Assembly: GCA_018712075.1 (NCBI GenBank)
Contig: DVHN01000172.1
Location: 1-33,412 of the forward strand
Reading direction: 5' to 3'
Source of the DNA: Candidatus Fimimorpha faecalis
Lineage (GTDB): Bacteria > Bacillota > Clostridia > Lachnospirales > Lachnospiraceae
DNA length: 33,412 nucleotides
Under the pieces are notes generated by a model, which ran no database searches, had not been told where the DNA came from, and saw only the letters and a list, made by a program, of their open reading frames with translations. Below are positions 1-8,683 of the stretch, in pieces (position 1 is the first letter of the stretch; every line of letters begins with the position of its first letter). The position numbers and the translations under genes are program-made.

Positions 1-769
1 GCTCTTCAAACTCACCACGATATTTGGCTCCTGCTACTAAAGCTCCCATATCCAGCGCAAAAATCTTCTTATCTTTTAATCCTTCTGGTACATCACCTCT
101 TACAATACGCTGTGCCAATCCTTCAATCGCAGCCGTCTTACCAACACCAGGTTCTCCAATTAGTACTGGGTTATTTTTTGTTTTTCTGGATAGAATACGA
201 ATAATATTACGAATTTCCGCATCACGACCAATCACTGGATCTAATTTCTGTTCCCGTGCTTTTTCTACTAAATCCTGACCATACTTATTCAATGTATCAT
301 AAGTGGCTTCTGGATTATCGGTTACAACTTGCTGATTTCCACGAACGGTAGAAAGCACTTTTAAAAACCGCTCTCTTGTGATGCCAAATTCTTTTAATAT
401 TGCTTTAATTGCCTGATTTGGCTCTCGAATCATGGATAGAAACAGATGCTCTACCGAAACATATTGATCGCCCATCGCTTTCGCTTCATCTTCTGCGCTA
501 ATTAATACTTTATTTAATGCATTACTAATATATAAATTACCACCGGACACCTTTGTCTTTTTCTCAAGTGCCTGTTGTGCTCTCTCGGTAAAATATTCTA
601 GCTGAATTTCCATTTTGGTAATTAGTTTAGCAATTAAACTATCTTCCTGCGTTAATAATGCATAGAGTAAATGTTCTTGATCAATCTCTTGGTTTCCATA
701 TTCATAGGCAAGCTTTTCACAATCCTGAACTGCTTGCATTGATTTCTGTGTAAATTTATTAATATTCAT
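1..769 (-). CDS. clpB: ATP-dependent chaperone ClpB, N-terminal part (cut by left edge)
   Basis: Disaggregase of the Hsp100 family that works with DnaK to resolubilise aggregated proteins in the cytoplasm. I translated the open minus-strand frame from the ATG at 769 to the window edge, giving 256 residues. The two-repeat Clp N-domain spans about residues 1-145. It is followed by the [11 protein letters not shown] segment and the first Walker A motif GEPGVGKT at 205-212, and the frame is still open in AAA domain 1 ([11 protein letters not shown]). The rest, including the middle domain and the second AAA domain, lies outside the window. A strong AGGGGAGG ribosome binding site lies 7 nt before the ATG. 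An extended -10 promoter is seen at 855-882. No CIRCE element or CtsR heptamer repeat was seen upstream, so the usual heat-shock operators are not evident. Identity is clear; ClpC is less likely because of the N-terminal sequence and the typical ClpB LDPVIGRD context. Confidence 0.93.
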   Translation of the reverse strand, partial: MNINKFTQKSMQAVQDCEKLAYEYGNQEIDQEHLLYALLTQEDSLIAKLITKMEIQLEYFTERAQQALEKKTKVSGGNLYISNALNKVLISAEDEAKAMGDQYVSVEHLFLSMIREPNQAIKAILKEFGITRERFLKVLSTVRGNQQVVTDNPEATYDTLNKYGQDLVEKAREQKLDPVIGRDAEIRNIIRILSRKTKNNPVLIGEPGVGKTAAIEGLAQRIVRGDVPEGLKDKKIFALDMGALVAGAKYRGEFEE

Positions 770-854
770 ATAGTACAACCTCCCCTGATTTCCATATAAG
801 GATATGAGTCCAGCATAATATTCATGCTATTTGTTCTATAAGTTCTATAACAGT

Positions 855-882
855 ATGATAACACATTTTTCTAATTTGTAAA
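855..882 (-). promoter_or_regulatory. putative clpB promoter (extended -10)
   Basis: On the minus strand TTTACA (877-882) is followed after 16 bp by TATCAT (855-860), with TGT directly before the -10, as in extended -10 promoters. This predicts a leader of about 80 nt before the clpB ATG at 769. A perfect tandem 9-bp duplication (GTTCTATAA twice, 833-850 on the plus strand) lies at and just after the predicted transcription start. Confidence 0.5.
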
Positions 883-910
883 GGGGAAAATTATTAAAAT
901 TTTATAAACT

Positions 911-957
911 TTTAAAACAAAACGATAGACTGTAGTTATTTTCATACAGCCTATCGT
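911..957 (-). terminator. intrinsic terminator after the YczE-like gene
   Basis: A 13-bp stem (922-934 with 945-957) contains one G-U pair when read as minus-strand RNA and is followed by a T-rich run (TTGTTTTAAAAG). It lies 5 bp beyond the stop codon of the minus-strand gene ending at 963 and separates it from clpB. Confidence 0.7.
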
Positions 958-962
958 CTTGT

Positions 963-1604
963 TTAATCCTTATTTAAAAGTGGTTCCGTAATATGTACTC
1001 TGAAAAATTGAATGAATGGCCCAGTCAAAAATGCATTAAGAATTGTTCCAATTCCTACAATCTTCCATAAATCATCGTTTGCTATCAGACAAAATCCAAC
1101 TCCAATTATGACACAAATAATATCTGTTGCTACTCTTGCTTTTGCGAAAGGAAGTTTCCCCCTCGTTAGTTTCTCTATAATTGGCGCAACATTATCATAT
1201 GGAGCAATTCCCATATCTACTACTATATAGAAAGCAACGCCCAATGTAGCAAACAACGTACCAATGATTAAGAATATAATTCTCAATAGCAGACCTGGCG
1301 TCATTGCAAGCTGATCCCAGACAATCCAGCAAATAAAGTCAGCGATATATCCCACTGCCACCATATTTACTATGGTTCCAAGTCCAATTCCGCTTCTCAT
1401 TGTAAAAAATACAACAATTAAAATTACAATATTTACAAACAACTGCCAATTTCCGAAACTCATTCCAAGGAATCCGCTAATTCCGAGATTCATACAGGTA
1501 AATGCATCTACACCAAATTCAGACAGACGATAACAGCCAACTGCCACACTAATTAATGCAATTCCTAACAGCATCATCCAGAATCGTTTTCCATTCTTTT
1601 TCAT
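963..1604 (-). CDS. YczE/YyaS/YitT-family integral membrane protein
   Basis: A 213-residue membrane protein with about five hydrophobic helices and short polar loops. The N-terminal helix, the conserved 'FGVDAFTCMNLGIS' stretch (a GxDxxT-like motif) and the later 'GIAPYDNVAP' motif are typical of the YczE/YitT-like family, whose substrate is unknown. The start follows AGGAGA at a spacing of 10 nt. It begins 14 bp after the stop of the upstream alpha-galactosidase gene and is probably the last gene of that operon, with a terminator directly behind it. Its place next to glycoside hydrolases might hint at export or uptake of a metabolite, but this family is found in many contexts and I infer no function. 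Confidence 0.8.
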   Translation of the reverse strand: MKKNGKRFWMMLLGIALISVAVGCYRLSEFGVDAFTCMNLGISGFLGMSFGNWQLFVNIVILIVVFFTMRSGIGLGTIVNMVAVGYIADFICWIVWDQLAMTPGLLLRIIFLIIGTLFATLGVAFYIVVDMGIAPYDNVAPIIEKLTRGKLPFAKARVATDIICVIIGVGFCLIANDDLWKIVGIGTILNAFLTGPFIQFFRVHITEPLLNKD

Positions 1605-1618
1605 CTCTCGAATATCTC

Positions 1619-3838
1619 CTATTCTGCTTCCAAAACATAAAGTTTTGAATTAAAATCACCCAATGTCTTTTCATATTCTGCCTGACCTGCCATCGGATCA
1701 TCAATGATCATACCTGCATACATCAATTCATCTCCATAATAATGGCGATTGTCTTGATTATTGTAATAACAGATATCTGCTCCAAGTCCTTCTAACTTTA
1801 ATCGGCTAAATGGCAGATTGACTCCATTTAAGACACGGTACCATCCTACAATCGCAGTTTTTTGATTTTCACTAACTACCATCCAGGCAGTAACATTATT
1901 TTCAAATGGACTTAATAGACGATAAAATGTTCCAAATTGGAATACTTGTCTATATTTTTTCATAAAAACAATCTGTTTCTTCACTTCTTCTTGTTCTTCT
2001 GGCGTCAGCTGTGCTAAATCCAGTTCATAACCAAACGTTCCAAAATAAGCCACGTTCGCTCTTGTATGGAGCGGTGTGTTGCGGAATACCTGATGGTTTG
2101 GTGTAACAGATACATGGCTTCCCATACTGCTGATTGGATAACACATTGAAGTACCGTACTGAATTTTTAAACGTTCGATTCCGTCTGAATCATCACTTGT
2201 CCAACACTGTGGTGCGTAATACAGCATTCCTGGGTCAAAACGTCCGCCTCCACTCGCACAAGATTCAAATAAAACCTCTGGAAACTGCTGTGTTAAGCGT
2301 TCATATAAAGAATATACACCTAAAATATAGCGATGGAATACTTCTCCTTGACGGTATGGAGGAAATGCATTGGAATAACATTCTGTAATACTTCGGTTCA
2401 TATCCCATTTAATATAAGAAACTTTAGACTCGGATAAAATCTTCGCCATCATTTCATAAATCGCATCTACGACTTCTTCTCGTGAGAAATCTAAAACCAA
2501 TTGGTTTCTTCCATGACTTCTATGTCGGTTCGGTGTTTCTAAAATCCAATCTGGATGGGCACGATAAAGATCTGAATCTTCATTTACCATCTCTGGTTCA
2601 AACCAAAGTCCAAACTTCATTCCAAGCGCTTCCACTTTTTCCGAAATTCCCTTGATTCCTTCTGGCAGCCGTTCTCGATTCGCTACCCAATCACCTAATC
2701 CAGCTGTATCATCCGAACGTGCTCCAAACCACCCATCATCTAATACAAATAATTCTACTCCACACTCTTTTGCTTTTTTCGCAATTGTAAGCAGCTTTTC
2801 TTCTGTAAAGTTAAAATAAGTTGCCTCCCAATTATTGAGCAAAATCGGTCTTGGACGATCTCTCCAATACCCTCTGGCCAAACGTTTTTGATACAGACGA
2901 TGGAAAGTGCGGCTCATTCCTCCAAGTCCTTCATCAGAATAAACCATAACTGCCTCTGGTGTTTGGAAACTTTCTCCTGGATCTAAATGCCACGAAAACT
3001 CTTCTTTATGCAGTCCAAGCATTATACGAACGGTATCGTACGTATCTACTTCTGCCTGAATCAAATAGTTTCCGCTATAAATCAAGCTAAATCCAATTAC
3101 CTCTCCCTGACGCTCATCTGCTGTCGGGCGTTTCAAAACAACAAATGGATTATGGTGATGGGAAGACTGTCCTCTCAAACTTCCCACCGATTGAATTCCC
3201 TGGCATAACTTACGTGTTTTAATATAACGTTCTCTCGACCAGGCTCCTGATAACTGTATCCATTCATAATCGGCATCTGGCAAGTCTATTGACATACTCA
3301 TCGCCGTTTCTAACTGTACCGTTTCCGTTCCTTCTAATGTAAATTTAGTACTTCTGGCTATAATGCCGCCTTCACGGAAGATCGTATAAAACAATTCCAG
3401 CTTTAGCTTGATCAAATCATCTTTTAAAATGATTTTTATTGTTTTTGCTTCCTCTTTTTCCTCTGTGTAAGTTGCCGGCAAACCGTCCAGCGCCGGTTTG
3501 CCATCCATAATCTCATAACCTTGATACTGGAAATCACTAATACGACTTCCATTTTGCTGCAATACTTCTACAGCTGGCTGACGATAATCCGTCATTCCAT
3601 AACAAGGATATTCTTGTCGAATATGTTCCAGAGAATACTCTAATTGCCCTTTAAAATAGCTAGATCCTGCTGGACGATAGGCAAATTGAAGCATATAACG
3701 AAAATCTTCTCGATCATGAATTCGTTTTCCAAAATATAACTGCCCCATTTGACCACTCGGCAATACAGCCATAATATAGCTTATCTTTTCATTATAGAGA
3801 TGAAATATTTTTTTGTCTTCGTGAACGACAATATTCAT
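1619..3838 (-). CDS. alpha-galactosidase, glycoside hydrolase family 36 (copy 1)
   Basis: Cytoplasmic enzyme that removes alpha-1,6-linked galactose from raffinose-family sugars or melibiose. The 739-residue length matches bacterial GH36 tetramer-type enzymes. An N-terminal beta-supersandwich (about 1-320) precedes the TIM barrel. Visible motifs are LLNNWEATYF (333-342), VLDDGWFGARSDD (365-377), the nucleophile in KWDMNR (Asp479), the CASGGGRFD substrate loop (527-535) and the acid/base in WTSDDSDGIERLKIQYG (Asp549). The 70-residue spacing between the two catalytic aspartates equals that known for Geobacillus AgaA (478/548). No signal peptide is seen, so it acts inside the cell on imported sugar. 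It lies 18 bp downstream of a second GH36 gene with AAAGG 9 nt before its ATG, so the two are co-transcribed. Confidence 0.93.
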   Translation of the reverse strand: MNIVVHEDKKIFHLYNEKISYIMAVLPSGQMGQLYFGKRIHDREDFRYMLQFAYRPAGSSYFKGQLEYSLEHIRQEYPCYGMTDYRQPAVEVLQQNGSRISDFQYQGYEIMDGKPALDGLPATYTEEKEEAKTIKIILKDDLIKLKLELFYTIFREGGIIARSTKFTLEGTETVQLETAMSMSIDLPDADYEWIQLSGAWSRERYIKTRKLCQGIQSVGSLRGQSSHHHNPFVVLKRPTADERQGEVIGFSLIYSGNYLIQAEVDTYDTVRIMLGLHKEEFSWHLDPGESFQTPEAVMVYSDEGLGGMSRTFHRLYQKRLARGYWRDRPRPILLNNWEATYFNFTEEKLLTIAKKAKECGVELFVLDDGWFGARSDDTAGLGDWVANRERLPEGIKGISEKVEALGMKFGLWFEPEMVNEDSDLYRAHPDWILETPNRHRSHGRNQLVLDFSREEVVDAIYEMMAKILSESKVSYIKWDMNRSITECYSNAFPPYRQGEVFHRYILGVYSLYERLTQQFPEVLFESCASGGGRFDPGMLYYAPQCWTSDDSDGIERLKIQYGTSMCYPISSMGSHVSVTPNHQVFRNTPLHTRANVAYFGTFGYELDLAQLTPEEQEEVKKQIVFMKKYRQVFQFGTFYRLLSPFENNVTAWMVVSENQKTAIVGWYRVLNGVNLPFSRLKLEGLGADICYYNNQDNRHYYGDELMYAGMIIDDPMAGQAEYEKTLGDFNSKLYVLEAE

Positions 3839-3856
3839 AAGAAAAATCCTTTCCTT

Positions 3857-6055
3857 CTACTCTTCTACCTCCTTGAGATAGTATTGCATTGCTTCATATT
3901 CTTTTATATCCCATGTAATTGGCAGTCCATATTTTCTCAAAGCAGCTCCAGAAAATTTTCTGCCATCTTGCAGTTCATACATTGCGTCATTTTTTAATCC
4001 TTTTAATTTTACATAATAAATCAATGCATTTCCCTGGCTTTCTGTTCGAACCATACTCACAACTGCTTTCGTTTTGTCCTTACTTACATGCATCCATGCA
4101 GTATAAGCATTTTGCTCATACGGATTGGAAAGACGATAATAATCTCCTTCCAACATAATTGCCGCATTTGCTTTATAAATTTTTGCATATTCCTGGCACA
4201 TCTTTTTCTCTTCCTCAGATAAAAGAGCTGGATCTAATTCAAATCCAAATGTTCCATGCATTGCAGTAATTGCTCTCGTTCTTAACGGTACGGTTCGTCC
4301 TGTCTGATGATTTGGGCATACGGAAACATGGGAACCGATACATTGAGAAGGATATACAAAGGACAAGCCATATTGTATTTTTAATCTTGCAATTGCATCC
4401 GTATCATCACTTCCCCAAATTTGAGGCTGATAATATAACATTCCTGCATCGAAACGTCCGCCTCCTCCACTACATCCTTCAAACAATACATTTGGATGTG
4501 CAAGGATAATTCGATCCATAATATCATACAATCCTAATATATACCGATGCAAAATTTCTCCCTGTCTATTCTCATAAATACGATCGGAGAATACATCGCA
4601 TAAATGCCGATTTGCATCCCATTTTACATAGTCTGCCTGACTTGTCTCAATAATACCGTTCATTTTTTCAACAAGATAATCTCGAACATCTTCTCTTGAA
4701 AGATCTAATACAAGCTGCTCTCTTCCCTGTACAGGACTTCTTCCTGGAATCATATAAGCCCAATTTGGATGATCTTTATATAACTGACTCTTTTGGGAAA
4801 CCATCTCTGGTTCAATCCAAATTCCAAACTTTAATCCCATTTGGTGCACTTGTTCGGATAACCATCCAAGACCATGCGGAAGCTTCTGTAAATCAACTTC
4901 CCAATCGCCTAATCCACTGCGATCACTATTTCTATTTGTAAACCATCCATCATCTACAACAAATAACTCTGCACCCATATCTAAAGAGGCCTTCGCAATT
5001 TCTAACAGCTTTTTCTCATCAAAATCAAAATAAACGGCTTCCCAGCTATTTAACAAAACTGGACGCAGCTGATTCATAAATTTACCACGATATAAATTAC
5101 TCCGTAATACGTCATGGAATTTATGCGTCAAAGAAGTCAGACCTTTATCCGTATAAGTCATAATTACTTCTGGAGTATGGAATACATCTCCTACTTCCAA
5201 GTTCCAGCTAAATTGTTGACTATGAATTCCCATATTCAGACGCATTTGTCTAAACTGTGTCTTTTCTACCTCGCAAAGGAAGTTTCCACTATATTCTAAT
5301 ATAAACCCATAGCAATCTCCACTCTCTTCTGTTGCACCTCTTTCACAAAGAATTGCACATGGATTATGCTGATGACTGCTATAACCTCTTGTACTTCCAA
5401 TTGACTGAATTCCATAGGAAACTGGCTGGCGATGGTATTCATGTTCCATTGCATGACGGCCGCCAAAATGGATAAAGTCGTAATCACTGTCAATAAAATC
5501 TAACATGACTGACATGGCTTTTTCTAATACAATTTTCTTTGTTCCATGATTAGTAATTCTCACAGCCCTTGTAATCACATCTTTTTCTTCAAAAACGCCA
5601 TATAAAAGTGTTACATCTACGCCCGTAACTTTATCCGTTAAATAAATTTCTAATGTATCTACGGTATCTCCGTCTTGTTCCTGTAAGTATGGCATCTTCT
5701 CAACGCTATACTTTCCATGGTAAATCCGATGTCCAGAAACTCGTCCACAAAAAGCATAACTTCCGTCCCCATTCACAAGGCAAATGGATGGCAATCGATA
5801 ATCTCCATCTCCATATCCAGAAAATTCCTGAAGAAGTGTATCCAAGGAGTACGTTCTATCTTCTCCTGCTTCATGAGGATTTGGAGAAAATCCTCTATCA
5901 TTTTTTACAAATAATGAATTTAAATCTTCTCCTAAAATTCGTATTCCATAATATTGGTGCAGTAACGTTCCATATTTATCTACAGCCATTTGATAAGTTG
6001 TATTCTTTGTGTTTAATGTAAATATTCCTGTCTTTTCGTTATATACAATTGCCAT
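3857..6055 (-). CDS. alpha-galactosidase, glycoside hydrolase family 36 (copy 2)
   Basis: A second full-length GH36 enzyme (732 residues) and the first gene of the galactosidase pair. Motifs line up with copy 1: LLNSWEAVYF (334-343), VVDDGWFTNRNSD (366-378), nucleophile in KWDANR (Asp480), CSGGGGRFD (528-536) and acid/base in GSDDTDAIARLKIQYG (Asp550). The N-terminal sandwich is clearly diverged from copy 1, so this is an old duplication or independent recruitment, not a recent tandem copy. A division of labour by chain length or aglycone is plausible but not shown by the sequence. GGAGG lies 7 nt before the ATG. The 221-bp leader region upstream carries a candidate promoter and a strong hairpin, so this gene may be controlled separately from the importer genes. 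Confidence 0.93.
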   Translation of the reverse strand: MAIVYNEKTGIFTLNTKNTTYQMAVDKYGTLLHQYYGIRILGEDLNSLFVKNDRGFSPNPHEAGEDRTYSLDTLLQEFSGYGDGDYRLPSICLVNGDGSYAFCGRVSGHRIYHGKYSVEKMPYLQEQDGDTVDTLEIYLTDKVTGVDVTLLYGVFEEKDVITRAVRITNHGTKKIVLEKAMSVMLDFIDSDYDFIHFGGRHAMEHEYHRQPVSYGIQSIGSTRGYSSHQHNPCAILCERGATEESGDCYGFILEYSGNFLCEVEKTQFRQMRLNMGIHSQQFSWNLEVGDVFHTPEVIMTYTDKGLTSLTHKFHDVLRSNLYRGKFMNQLRPVLLNSWEAVYFDFDEKKLLEIAKASLDMGAELFVVDDGWFTNRNSDRSGLGDWEVDLQKLPHGLGWLSEQVHQMGLKFGIWIEPEMVSQKSQLYKDHPNWAYMIPGRSPVQGREQLVLDLSREDVRDYLVEKMNGIIETSQADYVKWDANRHLCDVFSDRIYENRQGEILHRYILGLYDIMDRIILAHPNVLFEGCSGGGGRFDAGMLYYQPQIWGSDDTDAIARLKIQYGLSFVYPSQCIGSHVSVCPNHQTGRTVPLRTRAITAMHGTFGFELDPALLSEEEKKMCQEYAKIYKANAAIMLEGDYYRLSNPYEQNAYTAWMHVSKDKTKAVVSMVRTESQGNALIYYVKLKGLKNDAMYELQDGRKFSGAALRKYGLPITWDIKEYEAMQYYLKEVEE

Positions 6056-6139
6056 TCTACTACCTCCGCGTCACTTTTGTTTAACTTTTCCAGTCTGAAT
6101 TCTTCCTATTGCTGTTACCATTCATTTTACCTAAGAAGA

Positions 6140-6176
6140 GCCTGGATCTGTTCTGTTCTTGCAGATCCAGGTTCTT
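6140..6176 (-). terminator. hairpin between DUF624 gene and GH36 gene
   Basis: A perfect 10-bp stem (CCTGGATCTG at 6141-6150 with CAGATCCAGG at 6162-6171) encloses an 11-nt loop. As minus-strand RNA it is followed only by a modest pyrimidine run (TCTTCTTAGG). On the plus strand the run is more T-rich, but no plus-strand gene is upstream. It lies between the importer genes and the galactosidase genes, downstream of the candidate promoter at 6245-6273, so it could terminate the importer transcript or act as a leader attenuator. Confidence 0.5.
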
Positions 6177-6244
6177 TCTTTTAGAAACCTTACTAAAACT
6201 TTTCGTAACCGAAAGGAATCTCTCCTGGAACTTCCTTACAGAAT

Positions 6245-6273
6245 ACTATAACATATTTTTATAATTATTGCAC
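6245..6273 (-). promoter_or_regulatory. candidate extended -10 promoter for the galactosidase genes
   Basis: Minus-strand TGTTATAGT gives an extended -10 (TATAGT at 6245-6250), but the -35 region (GTGCAA at 6268-6273) is poor. It lies right at the 3' end of the DUF624 gene and would give the GH36 pair a leader of about 180 nt that includes the hairpin at 6140-6176. Confidence 0.35.
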
Positions 6274-6276
6274 CTC

Positions 6277-6915
6277 TTAATTTTGTTTTTTATCAGAAGG
6301 GAAAAACGGTTGAAACAGTTTCCAAAAAAAGTTGGCATTTGCATAAGCTGTCAACGAAAATCCACACGTTAACCACACAAATAACAGAATCGGAAACATT
6401 TCTGTATCCAATAAAGTAAAATACATTGGCAAAATCGTAATAATAGCAATTACAATCACATATCCTATATTTTTCGTTCCAAAATACACAACATGTGTAA
6501 GAAGTTTGCTTATCTTATTTTCAAAAGCTGCTACAATCGGAAATATGTAAAGTGCAACTATCACCAGCAAAACTGCCATTGCCCCTACAATATAAGTTAT
6601 GATTGTTCCCAATCCTCCACTTGCCACGGAAGCAGCTCTCCATTCCATCCACAGACATAGCGCAATTACTAATATTCCAATCCATATAATCGTAGATTGT
6701 ATAAAATTTTGTCGGAAACTTTTCCAATACTGCTTCCAAATACTACAATCTCCATCTTTCTTTAACTTTAAGACACAGTAATACAACGCTGTTGTAGAAG
6801 TTCCCACTGTTATAACTGGAATGGAACATACCATCCACAACAAATTCAATGCAATCAGCTGTCCTAAAAAATTAAATGTCCTGCCCCATATACCATCTTC
6901 ATTGAATAAATTCAT
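6277..6915 (-). CDS. DUF624 (YesL-like) membrane protein
   Basis: A 212-residue protein with about five hydrophobic helices. The opening segment 'FNEDGIWGRTFNFLGQLIALNLLW', followed by IPVITVGTSTTALYY, is the hallmark of the DUF624/YesL family. These proteins regularly accompany carbohydrate ABC importers of the two-permease type in Firmicutes; their biochemical role is unknown. It begins 21 bp after the stop of the upstream permease gene, preceded by GAGG, and is the fourth gene of the importer operon. An accessory role for the importer is inferred from this context. Confidence 0.85.
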   Translation of the reverse strand: MNLFNEDGIWGRTFNFLGQLIALNLLWMVCSIPVITVGTSTTALYYCVLKLKKDGDCSIWKQYWKSFRQNFIQSTIIWIGILVIALCLWMEWRAASVASGGLGTIITYIVGAMAVLLVIVALYIFPIVAAFENKISKLLTHVVYFGTKNIGYVIVIAIITILPMYFTLLDTEMFPILLFVWLTCGFSLTAYANANFFWKLFQPFFPSDKKQN

Positions 6916-6936
6916 AGGTTTTTCCTCGATTTCATT

Positions 6937-7761
6937 TTATAATTTACCACCCGAAGTAGCAATACCTTCAATAAACTGCTTCTGGAAGACTAAATATAAT
7001 ACAATCATTGGAATACATGCTAATAAAGATGCTGCCATCAACTGAGGATAATTGTTAGAATATTGTCCCTGCATCTTAGCAAGTGCTGCTGACAATGGCA
7101 TAACGTCTCGATTACAAATCAATGGCCACATCAGGTCTTTGTAAGCAAACACTGCGGTAAAGATTCCAAGCGCTACCATAGAAGAACGTGTCAACGGCGC
7201 CATAATGTATAAGAATGTCTGACCAATATTACATCCATCCAAACGTGCAGCTTCTTCCAAATCATTTGGAAGTCCCATATATGCCTGACGAAGCAAGAAT
7301 GTTCCAAATGCTGTAACAAGACCTGGGAAAATTAATGCAAAGATTGTATTTAATACACCTAATGAACTAACCATTAAATACTGTGGTATGATAAAAATCT
7401 GTCCTGGTACCATCATCTGGAATAATACCAAAGAGAACATAAAGTTTTTACCTTTAAAGTTCAAACGTGCAAATGCATAACCAGCCAATGTAGCAGTCAA
7501 AACAGCAGCCACTACACGTCCTAAGATTAACAATAATGTATTCCAATACAAACTTAAGAAGTTCATATTATTAATTACAGTTGTGAAATTTTCTGTTATC
7601 CATTGACTTGGGAAAATGACAAATGGATCTACAGAAGTAGCTTCTCCTATCGTCTTAAACGCAGTTAAAATCATCCAGGCAAAAGGAACTAGCATAGTGA
7701 AAGATACTAATATTAATATGATATGTATTCCTATCTGTGTTAATTTTGCTCTTCTCTCCAT
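6937..7761 (-). CDS. msmG: carbohydrate ABC importer permease, MalG/MsmG type
   Basis: Inner permease subunit of an alpha-galactoside importer. It has 274 residues with six hydrophobic helices. The cytoplasmic coupling loop EEAARLDGCNIGQTFLYIMAP (about 180-200) is the EAA motif that contacts the ATPase, and the C-terminus ends ...FIEGIATSGGKL as in most MalG-type subunits. AGGAGG lies 7 nt before the ATG. It starts 11 bp after the partner permease gene. Raffinose-type sugars are inferred as substrates from the linked GH36 genes. The gene symbol is by analogy with the msm system. Confidence 0.88.
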   Translation of the reverse strand: MERRAKLTQIGIHIILILVSFTMLVPFAWMILTAFKTIGEATSVDPFVIFPSQWITENFTTVINNMNFLSLYWNTLLLILGRVVAAVLTATLAGYAFARLNFKGKNFMFSLVLFQMMVPGQIFIIPQYLMVSSLGVLNTIFALIFPGLVTAFGTFLLRQAYMGLPNDLEEAARLDGCNIGQTFLYIMAPLTRSSMVALGIFTAVFAYKDLMWPLICNRDVMPLSAALAKMQGQYSNNYPQLMAASLLACIPMIVLYLVFQKQFIEGIATSGGKL

Positions 7762-7772
7762 GACATTTCCTC

Positions 7773-8675
7773 CTAATTATAATGAACCCATTTCTTCTGC
7801 GCAATCATCTGGAATACGGTAATAATCATAATAATCACAATTAGTAATACTACGATCGTAGATCCATATCCTTTATTATTCTCTACGAATGAATTTTGAT
7901 AGAACAGATATACAATGGACTGTGTCTTATAAAGTGCTGGATTGTTTTTATCCATTACCATAAAGATTAAATCGAATACCTGTAATCCACCAATCACTCT
8001 GGTGATTGTCACAAAGAAAATTGTTGGAGACAATAACGGTATCGTAATATTAAAGAACTGTCTAACTCCAGATGCTCCGTCAATGTCTGCTGCTTCATAG
8101 TAATCTCTTGGAATTTCCTGGAGTCCAGCCAAGAATAATACCATATTATAACCAATAATTGACCAAATACCAATTACTGCAATCGAAAATACTGCAATGC
8201 TTGGATTAGAAATCCACTCTACATTTACACCAAACATATGATTTAATAAACCAAACTCTGAGTTAAATAACCATCTCCATACCATTGCTATGGCTGCCGG
8301 TGCTGCTACCATAGGAAGGAAAAAAATGGTACGATAGGCAGCACGGCCAGCGATTTTTCTATTTAAAAACACTGCCAAAACTAAGGCAATTGCAATAGAA
8401 AACGGTACTTCTACAATTGCATATTTAAATGTATTTAAAACAGATTGCCAAACTTCTGTATCTTTAAATAAGGTAATATAATTCTGAAGTCCGACAAAAA
8501 TATTATTTCTTCCAAAATCCCCAGCTTTAAAAAAGCTTTGATAGATTGTCTGAAAAATTGGAATAATATTTAATATGATTAATCCAATCATAGTAGGAAG
8601 GATAAAAAGCCAACCCCATATAAACTCATTCCTCGCCTGACTTGTTCCCTTTTTCGGATTTGCCAATGCCTCCAC
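7773..8675 (-). CDS. msmF: carbohydrate ABC importer permease, MalF/MsmF type
   Basis: Partner permease of the importer, 300 residues, six hydrophobic helices, with the EAA motif YEAADIDGASGVRQFFNITIP (about 190-210). The first codon appears to be GTG at 8675, only about 2 nt after AAAGG, 8 bp past the stop of the binding-protein gene. No better start was found before the conserved 'IWGWLFILPTMIGL' segment, so translation may be coupled to the preceding gene. Together with the neighbouring MalG-type subunit it forms the membrane channel. No importer ATPase is encoded here, as is common for systems served by a shared MsmK/MsiK-type ATPase. Confidence 0.88.
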   Translation of the reverse strand: MEALANPKKGTSQARNEFIWGWLFILPTMIGLIILNIIPIFQTIYQSFFKAGDFGRNNIFVGLQNYITLFKDTEVWQSVLNTFKYAIVEVPFSIAIALVLAVFLNRKIAGRAAYRTIFFLPMVAAPAAIAMVWRWLFNSEFGLLNHMFGVNVEWISNPSIAVFSIAVIGIWSIIGYNMVLFLAGLQEIPRDYYEAADIDGASGVRQFFNITIPLLSPTIFFVTITRVIGGLQVFDLIFMVMDKNNPALYKTQSIVYLFYQNSFVENNKGYGSTIVVLLIVIIMIITVFQMIAQKKWVHYN

Positions 8676-8683
8676 TTCCTTTC

